Shown here piece after piece: positions 44,458 to 53,707 of a stretch of 64,000 nucleotides of DNA (positions are counted from its first letter, which is position 1; each line of letters opens with the position of its first letter). The DNA lies in the NCBI RefSeq assembly GCF_014274465.1, contig NZ_CP060394.1, positions 2,356,001-2,420,000 of the forward strand, written 5' to 3'. The stretch comes from Alloacidobacterium dinghuense (GTDB lineage: Bacteria; Acidobacteriota; Terriglobia; Terriglobales; Acidobacteriaceae). The notes under the pieces are model-generated. The model was not told where the DNA came from. It was given only the letters and a program-made list of their open reading frames with translations, and searched no databases. The position numbers and the translations under genes are program-made.

Positions 44458-46578
44458 TTACCGAACAACGCCAATCGATCGCACGCGCACATCTGCTGGA
44501 ATCTCCGCCGGAGAGATCACAACCACTCGCGGCAAAATCGGTTCCAGCCAGCGGCGAAGGTAGAAGCGCGCCGGACTCGGACAAAGGAGCACGGGGAGGG
44601 CCAGTGAGGATTGAGGCCCGATTAGCTGCTTCACAGAATCGACGAAACGCTTGAGCCAGGGAGCGTGTGCGCGGCCATCGGTCAACATGCGCGCGCCCGC
44701 TTCTCCCTTGAGAGACTCAAGAAGCTCTTCTTCAAATGCTGGATCCATCTGCAGGACGCGCAGACTTCCGTCACTCTCGAGCAGCGGCTGCACGATACGC
44801 CTGCCCAGCGCATGCCGCGCAGCTTCCACCATGTGCGGCAAACCTTTGTTGACGGCAGCCGCTTCGATCAGCACATCGAGGATGGGGCCGAGATCGCGAA
44901 TCGAGACCTGTTCGCGCAGAAGCTGCTGCAGGACCTTCTGCACCTCGCCGAGCGTGAGCACCTTCGGCACCAGCTCTTCCACGAGTTTTGGATGGGACTC
45001 ATTCAATGTATCGAGCAGGCGCTTTGTCTCCGCGCGACCCAGCAGCTCATGCGCATGTTGGCGAATCATCTCCGCCAGGTGCGTGCTGATCGCCGTGACC
45101 GTATCAACCACGGAATAGCCGGCGGCTATCGCCTGACTCTCGAGCGAGGGCGATATCCAGCGCGCGGGAACCTGAAAAGCCGGCTCCTGCGTCTGCTTCC
45201 CCGGTAGCGGATGCGCATCGGATTCCGCACTTACTGCCAGCAACGCGTTGCCTTCGGTCTGCCATCGGCCAATTTCCATACCGCGCAACGAGAAAACATA
45301 CTCGCGCGGCCTAAGGCGCAAATTGTCCGAGATATGAATCGGTGGCACGAGAAAGCCAAGCTCCGTCGCAAGATGTTTGCGGAGTGCCCGCACGCGGGCC
45401 AGCATCTGACCACCCTGTTTTTCATCAACCAGAGGAATCAGCTGAAAGCCAATTTCCAGGCTCAGCTCGTCCACTTTGAGGAGTGTGGCAATGTTCTCAG
45501 CCTGTGCCTTGTCTACGGCCTGCTTACGCTCCGGCTCCGCAATTGCTTCTTCTGCAGGTTTGCGCGAAGTCTGCCATCCTAGATAACCGAGTCCAATCGC
45601 CGGCAGCAAAAAGGGAATCTTCGGAAGCCCCGGCACAAGACAAAGCGTGCCCAGAACTCCGCTGGCTATATAGAGTGTGATGCCACGGCGAAAAAGCTGC
45701 GTGCCCAACTCCGTTGTCAATCCGTTGGCGGAATTCGCACGTGTCAGCACCATGCCTCCCGCTACCGACACAAGCAGGGATGGGATCAATGTCACCAGTC
45801 CATCGCCCACCGTCAGCACGGTATAGGTTTTCACCGCGTCTGTCAGAGCCACGCCCTGCTGCAGAACGCCGATCAACAATCCGGCAATGATGTTGATCGC
45901 CGTGATAAGGATTGTCGCCAGTGCATCGCGCTGGTTGAACCGCGCCGCTCCATCCATCGCCCCGTAGAACTCGGCCTCCTGCGCGATCGCCTGTCTGCGC
46001 TGTCTGGCAGCCGCTTCGTCGATCAACCCGGCGTTCAGATCGGCATCGATGGCCATCTGTTTGCCAGGCAGCGCATCGAGGGTAAAACGCGCCGTTACCT
46101 CTGCCGTGCGCACGGCGCCGTGACTCACAACCAGAAACTGAATCGCAATCAGAGCGAGAAAGAGAACGAAACCTACAACATAGTTGCCGCCGACGACAAA
46201 CTGACCGAATGCCTCGATCACGTTACCCGCCGCCGCCGTTCCCTCACCGCCGTGCAACAGGATGCGGCGGCTCGAAGCAATATTCAGCGACAGCCGGAAG
46301 AGCGTCAGCAGCAGGAGGAGGCTCGGAAAGACAGAGAAATCGACGGCGCGCCGCACCTGGACAGCCGAGAGGAAGACCAGCACAGAAGCCGAAAAAGAGC
46401 ACGCCAGTAAGAGATCAAGAACAAAAGAAGGCACCGGAATCAGCATCACGAAGATGACGCTGATTGCGCCGACCGGCAGCGACAAACTCTTACCGAGCTT
46501 CAGCAATCTGCTGGCAAGCCCCTCTGACGCTCCCTTGCCGGCAGGTGAGGAGGCGGGAATGACTGCGGTAGAACTCAT
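44458..46578 (-). CDS. flhA: Flagellar export protein FlhA
   Basis: FlhA is the large export-gate subunit. Of 706 residues, the first 330 contain eight hydrophobic helices, and the cytoplasmic domain follows. The conserved FHIPEP-type region reads RFTLDALPGKQMAIDADLNAG, and GAMDGAARFNQRDALATILI is intact. The cytoplasmic part includes LGFLVPPIHISDNL. The ATG 46578 overlaps the flhB stop by 4 nt. flhF, often found after flhA, is absent; the sigma-28 gene follows directly. Confidence 0.96.
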   Translation of the reverse strand: MSSTAVIPASSPAGKGASEGLASRLLKLGKSLSLPVGAISVIFVMLIPVPSFVLDLLLACSFSASVLVFLSAVQVRRAVDFSVFPSLLLLLTLFRLSLNIASSRRILLHGGEGTAAAGNVIEAFGQFVVGGNYVVGFVLFLALIAIQFLVVSHGAVRTAEVTARFTLDALPGKQMAIDADLNAGLIDEAAARQRRQAIAQEAEFYGAMDGAARFNQRDALATILITAINIIAGLLIGVLQQGVALTDAVKTYTVLTVGDGLVTLIPSLLVSVAGGMVLTRANSANGLTTELGTQLFRRGITLYIASGVLGTLCLVPGLPKIPFLLPAIGLGYLGWQTSRKPAEEAIAEPERKQAVDKAQAENIATLLKVDELSLEIGFQLIPLVDEKQGGQMLARVRALRKHLATELGFLVPPIHISDNLRLRPREYVFSLRGMEIGRWQTEGNALLAVSAESDAHPLPGKQTQEPAFQVPARWISPSLESQAIAAGYSVVDTVTAISTHLAEMIRQHAHELLGRAETKRLLDTLNESHPKLVEELVPKVLTLGEVQKVLQQLLREQVSIRDLGPILDVLIEAAAVNKGLPHMVEAARHALGRRIVQPLLESDGSLRVLQMDPAFEEELLESLKGEAGARMLTDGRAHAPWLKRFVDSVKQLIGPQSSLALPVLLCPSPARFYLRRWLEPILPRVVVISPAEIPADVRVRSIGVVR

Positions 46579-47726
46579 GGCATCTCCTTGGCGGATCTTG
46601 AAATCGGTTGAGCGGGGGCTGCGTCTTTTCTGCGTTGGTCGCGTTTTGCCTGCTCGGCGGCACGCTGACGGCGTACCTTCTCTTCGACCTGCTTGCGATA
46701 GAGATAAGCGAGAATTGCGGCGACTGCGGCATACAGGTCGATGGGAATCGACTGGCCTTCGGCAACCGAACGATAGAGCGAACGCGCGAGCGGCGGGTTC
46801 TCGACGATAGGCACTCCGGCCCAGCGCGCTTCACTCTTAATCTGCTCAGCCAGGAGATTGCGTCCCTTCGCCAGGACTTTGGGCGGCTCCATGGTTTCAA
46901 AGTCAAAGCTCAACGCAACGGCATAGTGGGTTGGATTGGTAATGACAACCGTTGCACGTTTGACGTCCGCCTTCAATTTGCGGCGTCGCATCTGGCGCTG
47001 TAGGCCGCGAATGCGACTGCGCACCTGCGGACTGCCCTCGGTCTCCTTCATCTCCTCACGGATCTCCTGCTTGCTCATCCGCATGCGGCCTTCCCAGCTT
47101 CGCCATTGCACGATGTAGTCAATCCCCGACCAGGCCACGAGGATCCAGGCTGTATCGAGTAGCAGGTCGTAAGCCGAGGAGAACATGCGCGGCAGGTGGC
47201 CAATGCTCATCGGCGGCAGGTTGGTCTGGCCCTCAATCTTGTGAATACCGAGAATGACAATCACCCCGGCGGGCAACAGAGACTTCATCATGCGCGACGC
47301 GCCCTGCAGCGAGAGAATGTTCTTGATGTTGGTCAGAGGGTTCAACCGGGTAAATTTTGGCTGCAATGCCTGCGCGGAAAATTGCACGCCACCGCCCTGC
47401 GCGACCACAACGAATAGGGCAACGCCAGAGACGGCGAGTGCCAGCAAGAGCAGAGGAGATGCGGCAATCAGCACGAGATGGCGCAAGGCAAGCGCCGTCT
47501 GCATCGCCTGATCCTCCTGCCACACCGCAGGAGAGCCAAGAGCCAGCACCTGCGTCATCAGGCCGCTCCACATCGATGCCCAGTGCGACGAGATGTTACC
47601 CAGAACCTGGACGCCAGCCAGCATCGCGAAGGCTGCCGTCAGCTCGCGGCTGCGGACACGGTCTCCCTGCTGCTGCGCCTTCTGCCGCCGCCGCGGAGTC
47701 GCCCGTTCTGTGCGTTCTCCGCTCAT
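46575..47726 (-). CDS. flhB: Flagellar export protein FlhB
   Basis: FlhB is the export-gate subunit that sets substrate order by autocleavage. The 383-residue protein has four hydrophobic helices, and the cleavage motif Asn-Pro-Thr-His is seen in VVITNPTHYAVALSF. The preceding VKRATVV stretch is usual. A Lys/Arg/Gln-rich tail ends KDQRRKDAAPAQP. ATG 47726 overlaps the fliR stop by 4 nt. Confidence 0.96.
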   Translation of the reverse strand: MSGERTERATPRRRQKAQQQGDRVRSRELTAAFAMLAGVQVLGNISSHWASMWSGLMTQVLALGSPAVWQEDQAMQTALALRHLVLIAASPLLLLALAVSGVALFVVVAQGGGVQFSAQALQPKFTRLNPLTNIKNILSLQGASRMMKSLLPAGVIVILGIHKIEGQTNLPPMSIGHLPRMFSSAYDLLLDTAWILVAWSGIDYIVQWRSWEGRMRMSKQEIREEMKETEGSPQVRSRIRGLQRQMRRRKLKADVKRATVVITNPTHYAVALSFDFETMEPPKVLAKGRNLLAEQIKSEARWAGVPIVENPPLARSLYRSVAEGQSIPIDLYAAVAAILAYLYRKQVEEKVRRQRAAEQAKRDQRRKDAAPAQPISRSAKEMP

Positions 47727-48517
47727 GCGTGACCCGCTCCAGACCGCAGCATGCCTTCGGCCACATCCAGCAATCGGCTGAAGTGGCTCTCGATAAACCG
47801 CGGCCAGAGGGCCAGCGATCCGAGAAGAATGACATAGCCGGTTATCGTCTTCGCAGGCACCGTAATCGCCATCACCGGCAGCTGTGGTGACATCTTGCCA
47901 ACCATCGCCACCGCGACTTCTACCAGCATGGTTGCCGCCATGGCCGGAGCAGCAAGCTGCAGCGCGGCGAAGAAGATGCCGCTTGCCATCTGCACGAGCG
48001 CCAGCGCGTGTTGGCCGTCCAGAAAAAACCCTCCAAGCGGCGCCACGGCAAAGCTGCGGATCAGAGCGGCCAGCATCGTCCGGTCCAGCCCCGAGACGAG
48101 AAGCACAGTTGTGCCCATCAGCGAGAACATTTGTGCCAGCAAGGGCGTCTGCACTTCCGAACTTGGATCGAGCAGGTTTGCCAGCGAAAAGCTGAATTGC
48201 ACGCCAAGTACCTGGCCTGCAAAGAGCAGCACCTCATTCAACAGGCTCAACGAAAAGCCGAAGACAAGGCCTGCAGCCACTTCGCTCACCAGGGGAATCA
48301 TGCCAAGCTCCAGTCGCGCCATCGGAAGTGAGGCCACAATGGGCGCCACCAGAATCGACACCGCAATCACAAAGACTGCTTTGATCTGCTTGGGAATCGC
48401 CTGCGAAGAGAAAAAGGGAGCGGCGACCATCATGCTGCTCAGGCGCACCATGGCCAGCACCACCGCGGAAAGATAGTGGCCCCAGTCCAGATTGCCGCGA
48501 CTAAGAATCTCGTTCAT
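47723..48517 (-). CDS. fliR: Flagellar export protein FliR
   Basis: FliR is a membrane component of the export gate. The 264-residue protein has six or so hydrophobic segments. SSQAIPKQIKAVFVIAVSI, VAAGLVFGFSLSLLNEVLLF and LGVQFSFSLANLLDPSSEVQ (partly quoted) are conserved. It is the usual partner of FliP and FliQ, which lie next upstream in the transcript. ATG 48517 follows the fliQ stop by 4 nt. Confidence 0.94.
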   Translation of the reverse strand: MNEILSRGNLDWGHYLSAVVLAMVRLSSMMVAAPFFSSQAIPKQIKAVFVIAVSILVAPIVASLPMARLELGMIPLVSEVAAGLVFGFSLSLLNEVLLFAGQVLGVQFSFSLANLLDPSSEVQTPLLAQMFSLMGTTVLLVSGLDRTMLAALIRSFAVAPLGGFFLDGQHALALVQMASGIFFAALQLAAPAMAATMLVEVAVAMVGKMSPQLPVMAITVPAKTITGYVILLGSLALWPRFIESHFSRLLDVAEGMLRSGAGHA

Positions 48518-48521
48518 CGCG

Positions 48522-48791
48522 TCAGCCGATGTACCGGTGAAAATCGTTCAGGAGCGTCACGGTGAAGAAGACGATGCGACGTAGAAACCAGGGCAATCCG
48601 GCCAGCATAACCACAGCGACGATCAGCAGGCGCGGAACCGTGCTCAACGTCTGGTCCTGCAGAGAGGTGAGCGTCTGAAAGAGGCTCAATGCAAAGCTGG
48701 TGACGGCGGCGAGCAGCAGAATGGGGGCGCTCACGACAAGCGCTTCTTTCAGAAGGTGCCGCATCAATTCCGCTACCTGATCGGGGCCCAT
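48522..48791 (-). CDS. fliQ: Flagellar export protein FliQ
   Basis: An 89-residue protein with two hydrophobic helices, the typical FliQ size. I choose ATG 48791 (MGPDQVAELMRHLLKEA), which has GGAG about 7 nt upstream, over a longer in-frame start. The conserved motif is TSLQDQTLSTVPRLLIV. FliQ joins FliP and FliR in the export gate. Confidence 0.94.
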   Translation of the reverse strand: MGPDQVAELMRHLLKEALVVSAPILLLAAVTSFALSLFQTLTSLQDQTLSTVPRLLIVAVVMLAGLPWFLRRIVFFTVTLLNDFHRYIG

Positions 48792-48817
48792 CGTTACTCT
48801 CCTTTCTTTCGCGATCT

Positions 48818-49528
48818 TCAAAAACTCTTGAGCAGAGAGCTGGCCAGAAGATGCCAGCCGTCTACCATCACAAAGAGCAAAATTTTAAGCGGCGTTGAGA
48901 CCACTACGGGTGGAAGCTGAAACATGCCAATCGACGTCGTGATCGAGGCAATTACCATATCGATCAGCAGGAATGGGAGAAAGAGCACGGCGCCAATGAC
49001 AAATCCGGCCTTTAATTCCGAGAGCATATAAGCAGGCACGATCACGCGCAGGGGAAGATCGTCCGGCGTCTTCGGACGCGCGATCATCGATGCCGAGCTG
49101 AACAACGCCAGATCCTTCTCGCGCGCATACTTCAGCATGAAATGCTTTGGCGGATCGGCGCCGCGCTCAATCGCCTCGATCCCCGAAATCTGCCCCTGGC
49201 GGAAGGGTTCAACTGCCTGCTGGTCGACCGCCGTCAATACGGGCTGCATCAGAAACCAGGTCATCATCAGGCCGAGCCCCATCAATACCTGATTACTGGG
49301 AGCGGTCTGCGTTCCCAAAGCCTGCCGCAGAAAATGAAAGACCACCAGCAGACGTACCATCGGCGTCATCGAGAGCACGATCGCCGGCAATAATGTAATC
49401 AGCGTGAGCGTGAAGACAATGGTCCAGGGCACGCCATTGTTATTTGTCAGGTGCTGCTCCATACCGGATAGCGGACCCGGCAACGGCAGCAGCTTCGGCG
49501 TCTTCGCGAAATAGATGGCGAACATCAT
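48818..49528 (-). CDS. fliP: Flagellar export protein FliP
   Basis: FliP forms the core of the export gate. From ATG 49528 the protein is 236 residues; longer starts would run into the FliO gene. Hydrophobic segments and the family motifs LTLITLLPAIVLSMTPMVRL, FLRQALGTQTAPSNQVLMGL and LPFLLIDMVIASITTSIGMF are all present. The start overlaps the fliO stop (ATGA). The order fliO-fliP-fliQ-fliR-flhB-flhA is the classic one. Confidence 0.95.
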   Translation of the reverse strand: MMFAIYFAKTPKLLPLPGPLSGMEQHLTNNNGVPWTIVFTLTLITLLPAIVLSMTPMVRLLVVFHFLRQALGTQTAPSNQVLMGLGLMMTWFLMQPVLTAVDQQAVEPFRQGQISGIEAIERGADPPKHFMLKYAREKDLALFSSASMIARPKTPDDLPLRVIVPAYMLSELKAGFVIGAVLFLPFLLIDMVIASITTSIGMFQLPPVVVSTPLKILLFVMVDGWHLLASSLLKSF

Positions 49529-49863
49529 GACGTGCGTGGCTCGCGTTTCTGCACCCGCGTCAGGGACGGCTTCATCGATTTCGATCCCTCTGCCGCTACG
49601 GCGGAGACTTCGACAACAGAAACGATTGCGTCCGCACCTGCCGCAATCAGGAATTCCTTCTCGCGGCAACTCACCAGGTACAGCATCTTCTTCGGACCGA
49701 GCGACAGCTTCTCCTCAAGATGAAGAGCGTTCTCCCTGCCCTCCCGCATCTTTCTGGCAAAACGGGACGCGATCAGCAGTCGGATTCGAGACCATGCGCG
49801 GTAGCAGCGCTCGGTCCAGCCGGCTCCAATTGCTGTCGGATCTTTGGCCATCTTCATCTCCAT
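49525..49863 (-). CDS. fliO: FliO-like protein without the usual membrane helix
   Basis: A 112-residue protein in the FliO position with the FliO core (EKLSLGPKKMLYLVSCREKEFLIA, then ADAIVSVVEV). FliO normally has an N-terminal transmembrane helix before this domain; here the first 50 residues are basic and not hydrophobic (RFARKMREGRENALHLEEK). FliO assists FliP assembly and in other bacteria does so from the membrane, so this one may be peripheral or need another anchor. The assignment relies on location plus the core motif. Confidence 0.75.
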   Translation of the reverse strand: MEMKMAKDPTAIGAGWTERCYRAWSRIRLLIASRFARKMREGRENALHLEEKLSLGPKKMLYLVSCREKEFLIAAGADAIVSVVEVSAVAAEGSKSMKPSLTRVQKREPRTS

Positions 49864-49869
49864 CTCCGC

Positions 49870-50220
49870 CTACACCAGCCGCGTTACGCGTACGGCCAGC
49901 TTCTGATCTACGACTTCGAACTCAGTCCACACCAGGTGCACTCCGCCGGACCACAAGGGAAGATCTTCGGTGTGCGGCCACGCCGATTCGATCACCTGGC
50001 CTTTTTCCAGAGAGAGAAGGTTCTGCACACGGAACGACGGAAGCGGCAGGCGAAGGTCGAGCTGCAGGGGAAGTTTGGCCGCGAGCGCAGAGAGCAGGGC
50101 CTTGGTATATCCCTGTGGTGCGACGCCCTCCGGAAGTTGCGGAGAGAGGACCGGGCTGATTTCGGCTACGGCCTGCTGAGAATCCTTCAATTCAGTAGTT
50201 GCAAGGGGCTCTGGGGTCAT
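49870..50220 (-). CDS. FliN-like SpoA-domain protein upstream of fliO
   Basis: A 116-residue protein. The C-terminal 65 residues (KLPLQLDLRLPLPSFRVQNL, LEKGQVIESAW, VHLVWTEFEVVDQKLAVRV) form a SpoA domain as in FliN. The first 45 residues are polar and likely disordered. Together with FliN (41.7 kb) and FliM it gives three SpoA proteins in one locus. It starts at ATG 50220 and is 7 nt upstream of fliO. It may be the genuine FliN, with the 41.7-kb protein a FliY-type variant. Confidence 0.8.
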   Translation of the reverse strand: MTPEPLATTELKDSQQAVAEISPVLSPQLPEGVAPQGYTKALLSALAAKLPLQLDLRLPLPSFRVQNLLSLEKGQVIESAWPHTEDLPLWSGGVHLVWTEFEVVDQKLAVRVTRLV

Positions 50221-50327
50221 GCCAGAGGAAGGTGCAGATCGATGACCGGAAATGGGACAGAAAGATTAGAGGATTCTCAGAAAGATGCGGCCAGAGCAGC
50301 TGTCGTCGCTGTCCTGGCCTTTCATTT

Positions 50328-51560
50328 CTAGTGAATCATGTTGATGGTTTCCTGGGTTACCGTATCGAAGGTGGTAATAGCCTTCGAATTCGCCTCGAAG
50401 GCGCGCTGTGCCACGATCAGATCAGAGAACTGCGTCGAGATATCGACATTCGAGCCTTCGACGGCCTGGTCCTGAATGGTGCCGCGGCCATTCGACCCGG
50501 CGGTGCCCACCGTCGCCTGGCCAGAAGCAAGCGTCGTCTGATAGTTGTTGTCTCCCAGACGGGTCAATCCCTGCTCATTGGTAATGCTGGCGACAGCAAG
50601 CTGGCCAACCACCTGTGTCTGGTTGTTGCTGTACGAGGCCGAGACCACACCGTTTGAATCCACGGTAAAGCTCTGGTACTGTCCGCTCGCATAGCCATCC
50701 TGGTGCGATGTGGCCACGCCAGAACCGGCGGCAACCTGATCGATGACCGGCTTGTTGTTCGCGTCATACAGATTCCAGTTGAAGTTCATATTCGCCGCAC
50801 CATCAGACATTCCCGTGAATTGAATGTTCGAGACGTTCGCTGCGGGAGTGACGAGATTGCCGCTTGAGTCAAAGGTCAGCGTGCCCACGGCGTTGGCGCT
50901 GCTGCCCGTCGCATCGCCCGCCGGCAGTGAGATGTTGTAGCTCCAGGTGTTGGTGCCAGTCTTCTGAAAGTCGACTGTGGCTAAATGCGCTTCGCCGAGT
51001 GAATCGTACAGCGTGATCTGCCCCTGCGCTGAAGTGCCCACTGCCGCCGATGCATCCAGGTTCGCAGTCATCGACATGTTTGCCGTTGCCTGGGGCTGCT
51101 CCACCTGCCCCACCGGAATCTGGATCGGAACCAAAGGCGCATTCGTGTTGGGAACACCGTTCGCTGACGGATATCCCATCACCTGTTGCCCGCCCTGGGT
51201 TAAAAGATGGCCGTCCGAACTAATCACGAAATCGCCGGCGCGCGTGTACTCCTGCACGTTGCCGTCCTGCACGACAAAGAAACCATCGCCGTTCAACGCA
51301 ACATCCTGCGACTGGCCTGTTGCCGGGTTCGCCGTACCCGTGCTGAAGTCTGTCGTAATGGCGCCAACCTGCGAACCTGCGCCCACCTGCTCCGGGTCGC
51401 CGGAGCCGCTCTCTCCCACCTGCTGGTAGAAGAGATCGCTGAACTGCACATCCTGGCTCTTGTACGCCACGGTATTCATGTTGGAAAGGTTATTGGCAAT
51501 GGTGTTGAGCGCGGTGTTGTCGGCCTCAAGACCCGAGAGTGGAATGAAAAACGATGGCAT
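50328..51560 (-). CDS. flgE: Flagellar hook protein FlgE
   Basis: FlgE polymerises into the hook. The 410-residue sequence has the N-terminal motif SGLEADNTALNTIANNLSNM, the rod/hook motif NTVAYKSQDVQF, a GDGFFVVQDGNVQEYTRAG segment, and a C-terminal coiled-coil helix (DISTQFSDLIVAQRAFEANS). The Gly/Asn/Ser-rich middle forms the outer hook surface. ATG 51560 follows the flgD stop by 26 nt. Gene order flgD-flgE is conserved. Confidence 0.95.
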   Translation of the reverse strand: MPSFFIPLSGLEADNTALNTIANNLSNMNTVAYKSQDVQFSDLFYQQVGESGSGDPEQVGAGSQVGAITTDFSTGTANPATGQSQDVALNGDGFFVVQDGNVQEYTRAGDFVISSDGHLLTQGGQQVMGYPSANGVPNTNAPLVPIQIPVGQVEQPQATANMSMTANLDASAAVGTSAQGQITLYDSLGEAHLATVDFQKTGTNTWSYNISLPAGDATGSSANAVGTLTFDSSGNLVTPAANVSNIQFTGMSDGAANMNFNWNLYDANNKPVIDQVAAGSGVATSHQDGYASGQYQSFTVDSNGVVSASYSNNQTQVVGQLAVASITNEQGLTRLGDNNYQTTLASGQATVGTAGSNGRGTIQDQAVEGSNVDISTQFSDLIVAQRAFEANSKAITTFDTVTQETINMIH

Positions 51561-51586
51561 GTTTCCTCCGCATCCTTACTGTGAAG

Positions 51587-52093
51587 TTACGATTGATGAA
51601 CTGCAGCCTTGAAAGCCTGCGCCGCCTGCGAAGCAGCATTCGCGTCGTGCCCCGCCGCATTCACATGCGCAGCCTCTGCGGCCGCCGGTTGGGCATGCTT
51701 CGGCGCGAGCGAGGTCGCCAGGCGGCTTGCCGCGCTGATCGCCTCCGTCGAAGCGCTCGACTTCGTGCCGCTCGAACCCGAACCGGAACCCGAGCCGGAG
51801 CTCGACGTGGAACCCAATCCTCCGAGATCCTGATTGATCTGAATCAACTGCTGGAGGCTGTTCACCTGCACCAGCTGGTCAATGTAGGCATTCGGATCGG
51901 TGTCGGCGGTCGGGTCCTGGTTCTTCATCTCCGCCACCAGAAGGCTAAGAAAGTCGTTGGCTGTGATCGTCGTATCGCCACTGTCACTGCTCGACGAACC
52001 CGAGGAGCCGCTCGCGCCCGATGAACTATCGAGCGCGGTGATCGGCGACCCCGTGACCGGCGACATGATTGGATGATGTAAAGGCTGCATCAT
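51587..52093 (-). CDS. flgD: Hook-capping protein FlgD
   Basis: A short FlgD of 168 residues. The conserved N-terminal scaffold ITANDFLSLLVAEMKNQDPT and DPNAYIDQLVQVNSLQQL is present, followed by a long Ser/Gly linker (GSGSGSGSSGTKSS) and an Ala-rich tail. The beta domain of longer FlgD proteins is missing; minimal FlgD forms exist in other phyla. Starts at ATG 52093 or 52090 (adjacent ATGs, GGAG upstream). It caps the growing hook so FlgE can assemble. Confidence 0.88.
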   Translation of the reverse strand: MMQPLHHPIMSPVTGSPITALDSSSGASGSSGSSSSDSGDTTITANDFLSLLVAEMKNQDPTADTDPNAYIDQLVQVNSLQQLIQINQDLGGLGSTSSSGSGSGSGSSGTKSSASTEAISAASRLATSLAPKHAQPAAAEAAHVNAAGHDANAASQAAQAFKAAVHQS

Positions 52094-52117
52094 TTCTCCT
52101 TTTCCTTATGCTTCTCC

Positions 52118-53638
52118 CTAAGCGTGGATACTGATATACGAAGCGCTTACGGCTCGCGACACGTTCTCATTTCTCATGTCGTTCAATGGCGACTGGATCT
52201 TTTTGTCAGTCCCCGCGCCTCCCTGCTCTGCATTGTCACGGCGGGCATCTCCAGGCGCAGATTGCGATTGCCCCCCACCGGAGGCGCCGCTCTGCATGTC
52301 TCCCTGCGTATGCACATTGAGGCTGTGCACAGGGACATTGCGGTCCGCAAGATATTGCGTGATCGACGGAGCCTGTGCGGCGAGACTCGCGTGCGCTTCC
52401 GTAGAATCTGCGGTGAGGGTTGCACTGACATGCCCGGCGGAAGATTGCGTCTGCACCTCCACCCAGCCAAGCGCAGGGTCATGCACGCCCACAGCAATCT
52501 GGTGCGAACTCGTATGGAGCAGCGTCGCCGGGGATTCGACGGCATCGAGACGCTGAAAGGGATCGGCTTCGGATGCCGCTGTTCCCGATCGAACACCAGG
52601 GCCAGCGGCGGCGACAGTGCGCGCCGACATCGCATTGGGCAAAGTGTCGCCCTGCGTCTGCACTGACTCTTTCGTGCTTCCCTGTGTCACAGCGGAAGCG
52701 GAGATACCGTGGCCTGCGGCGGCAAACGGCTTTTCCGCTGTCTTCTGCCTCGGCGAAGGAGTGCCCGCGACCTGTGGCGCTGCTCCTTCGACGACTGGCC
52801 CGGAAACCGTGTGCAGCGGCATATTCGCGCTGATCACCGGCATGAGTGGAATATCGGCAGGAGTCTGCGAGAGAGGCGAATGCGGCAGATTGTTTGGAGT
52901 GGAAGCAAGAGCTTCGGGCGTCACAGAAGGTGGCGCGATCTGTAGTCTCTCAGACGCAATCGGCAGTGCGCCCAAGTCATTCTTCGCGGAATCAACCATC
53001 GGCAAAGCCGCCGCCCCTTCAGGCCGACCCGCGTCCAAACTTGCCACGGACGCCTGCTCACGGGGTTCCTTTTGCAAACCGGGGCCACTCGAAACATGCT
53101 GCTGTAATGGAACCGAATCGGGTGTCCAAGGTCGCACAGGTAGAGCTGGAGACCACTTTTCAGGACCGGCTATCGGATCCGCTTGCGGGATGGGTAGAGG
53201 CACGGGAACAATCGCGCCCGATGCCAAAGCCAGATCAGCCACAATAGCATTTTGTTTCTTCGGTGAGTTGGCGGAAGAAGGCGAGGGTTCCGTTTCGTGT
53301 CGGGCAGCCTTTGCTTCATTCTTTGCCGGCACAGAATTGCTGAATTGCGCTTCTTCTTGCGCTCCGGCACCTCTTAATTCCTCAAACGGTGGGCGCAAGA
53401 GAAGATCGGGACCTAAGGGTGCGGCTTCCTGTTTTGCATCGGCCGTCTCTGTCAAAACTTCAGTATTTTTTTCGGCGGCCGTGCTCCCTGACTGTTCTGC
53501 GAGGATGGCGGCAAACGCCGGAAGTTGTCCCTTCTTTGGCGAGGCAGCTCCGGTCATCGATCCAAAGGGGCCGGCAGAAACGCTGGCTGAAGATTCTTGT
53601 ACGCCAGTAGTGGATGCGGCACTTGCTGGAACTTGCAC
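52118..53638 (-). CDS. fliK: Hook-length control protein FliK
   Basis: FliK is a secreted ruler that stops hook growth and switches FlhB specificity. The 506-residue protein starts at GTG 53638 with AGGAG 8 nt upstream. It is low-complexity, Pro/Ala/Ser-rich through residue 360. The C-terminal domain (LGWVEVQTQSSAGHVSATLT, then ITQYLADRNVPVHSLNVHTQG) is the FliK pattern. The long disordered middle is typical of rulers. It lies between flgD and fliJ. Confidence 0.85.
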   Translation of the reverse strand: MQVPASAASTTGVQESSASVSAGPFGSMTGAASPKKGQLPAFAAILAEQSGSTAAEKNTEVLTETADAKQEAAPLGPDLLLRPPFEELRGAGAQEEAQFSNSVPAKNEAKAARHETEPSPSSANSPKKQNAIVADLALASGAIVPVPLPIPQADPIAGPEKWSPALPVRPWTPDSVPLQQHVSSGPGLQKEPREQASVASLDAGRPEGAAALPMVDSAKNDLGALPIASERLQIAPPSVTPEALASTPNNLPHSPLSQTPADIPLMPVISANMPLHTVSGPVVEGAAPQVAGTPSPRQKTAEKPFAAAGHGISASAVTQGSTKESVQTQGDTLPNAMSARTVAAAGPGVRSGTAASEADPFQRLDAVESPATLLHTSSHQIAVGVHDPALGWVEVQTQSSAGHVSATLTADSTEAHASLAAQAPSITQYLADRNVPVHSLNVHTQGDMQSGASGGGQSQSAPGDARRDNAEQGGAGTDKKIQSPLNDMRNENVSRAVSASYISIHA

Positions 53639-53707
53639 AGTTCAGTCTCCTGCGAAGGTTATTGCAGACGGCTTGCCAGAAGTGGGGCAGAAGAGGTTAG
53701 AGAAGTC

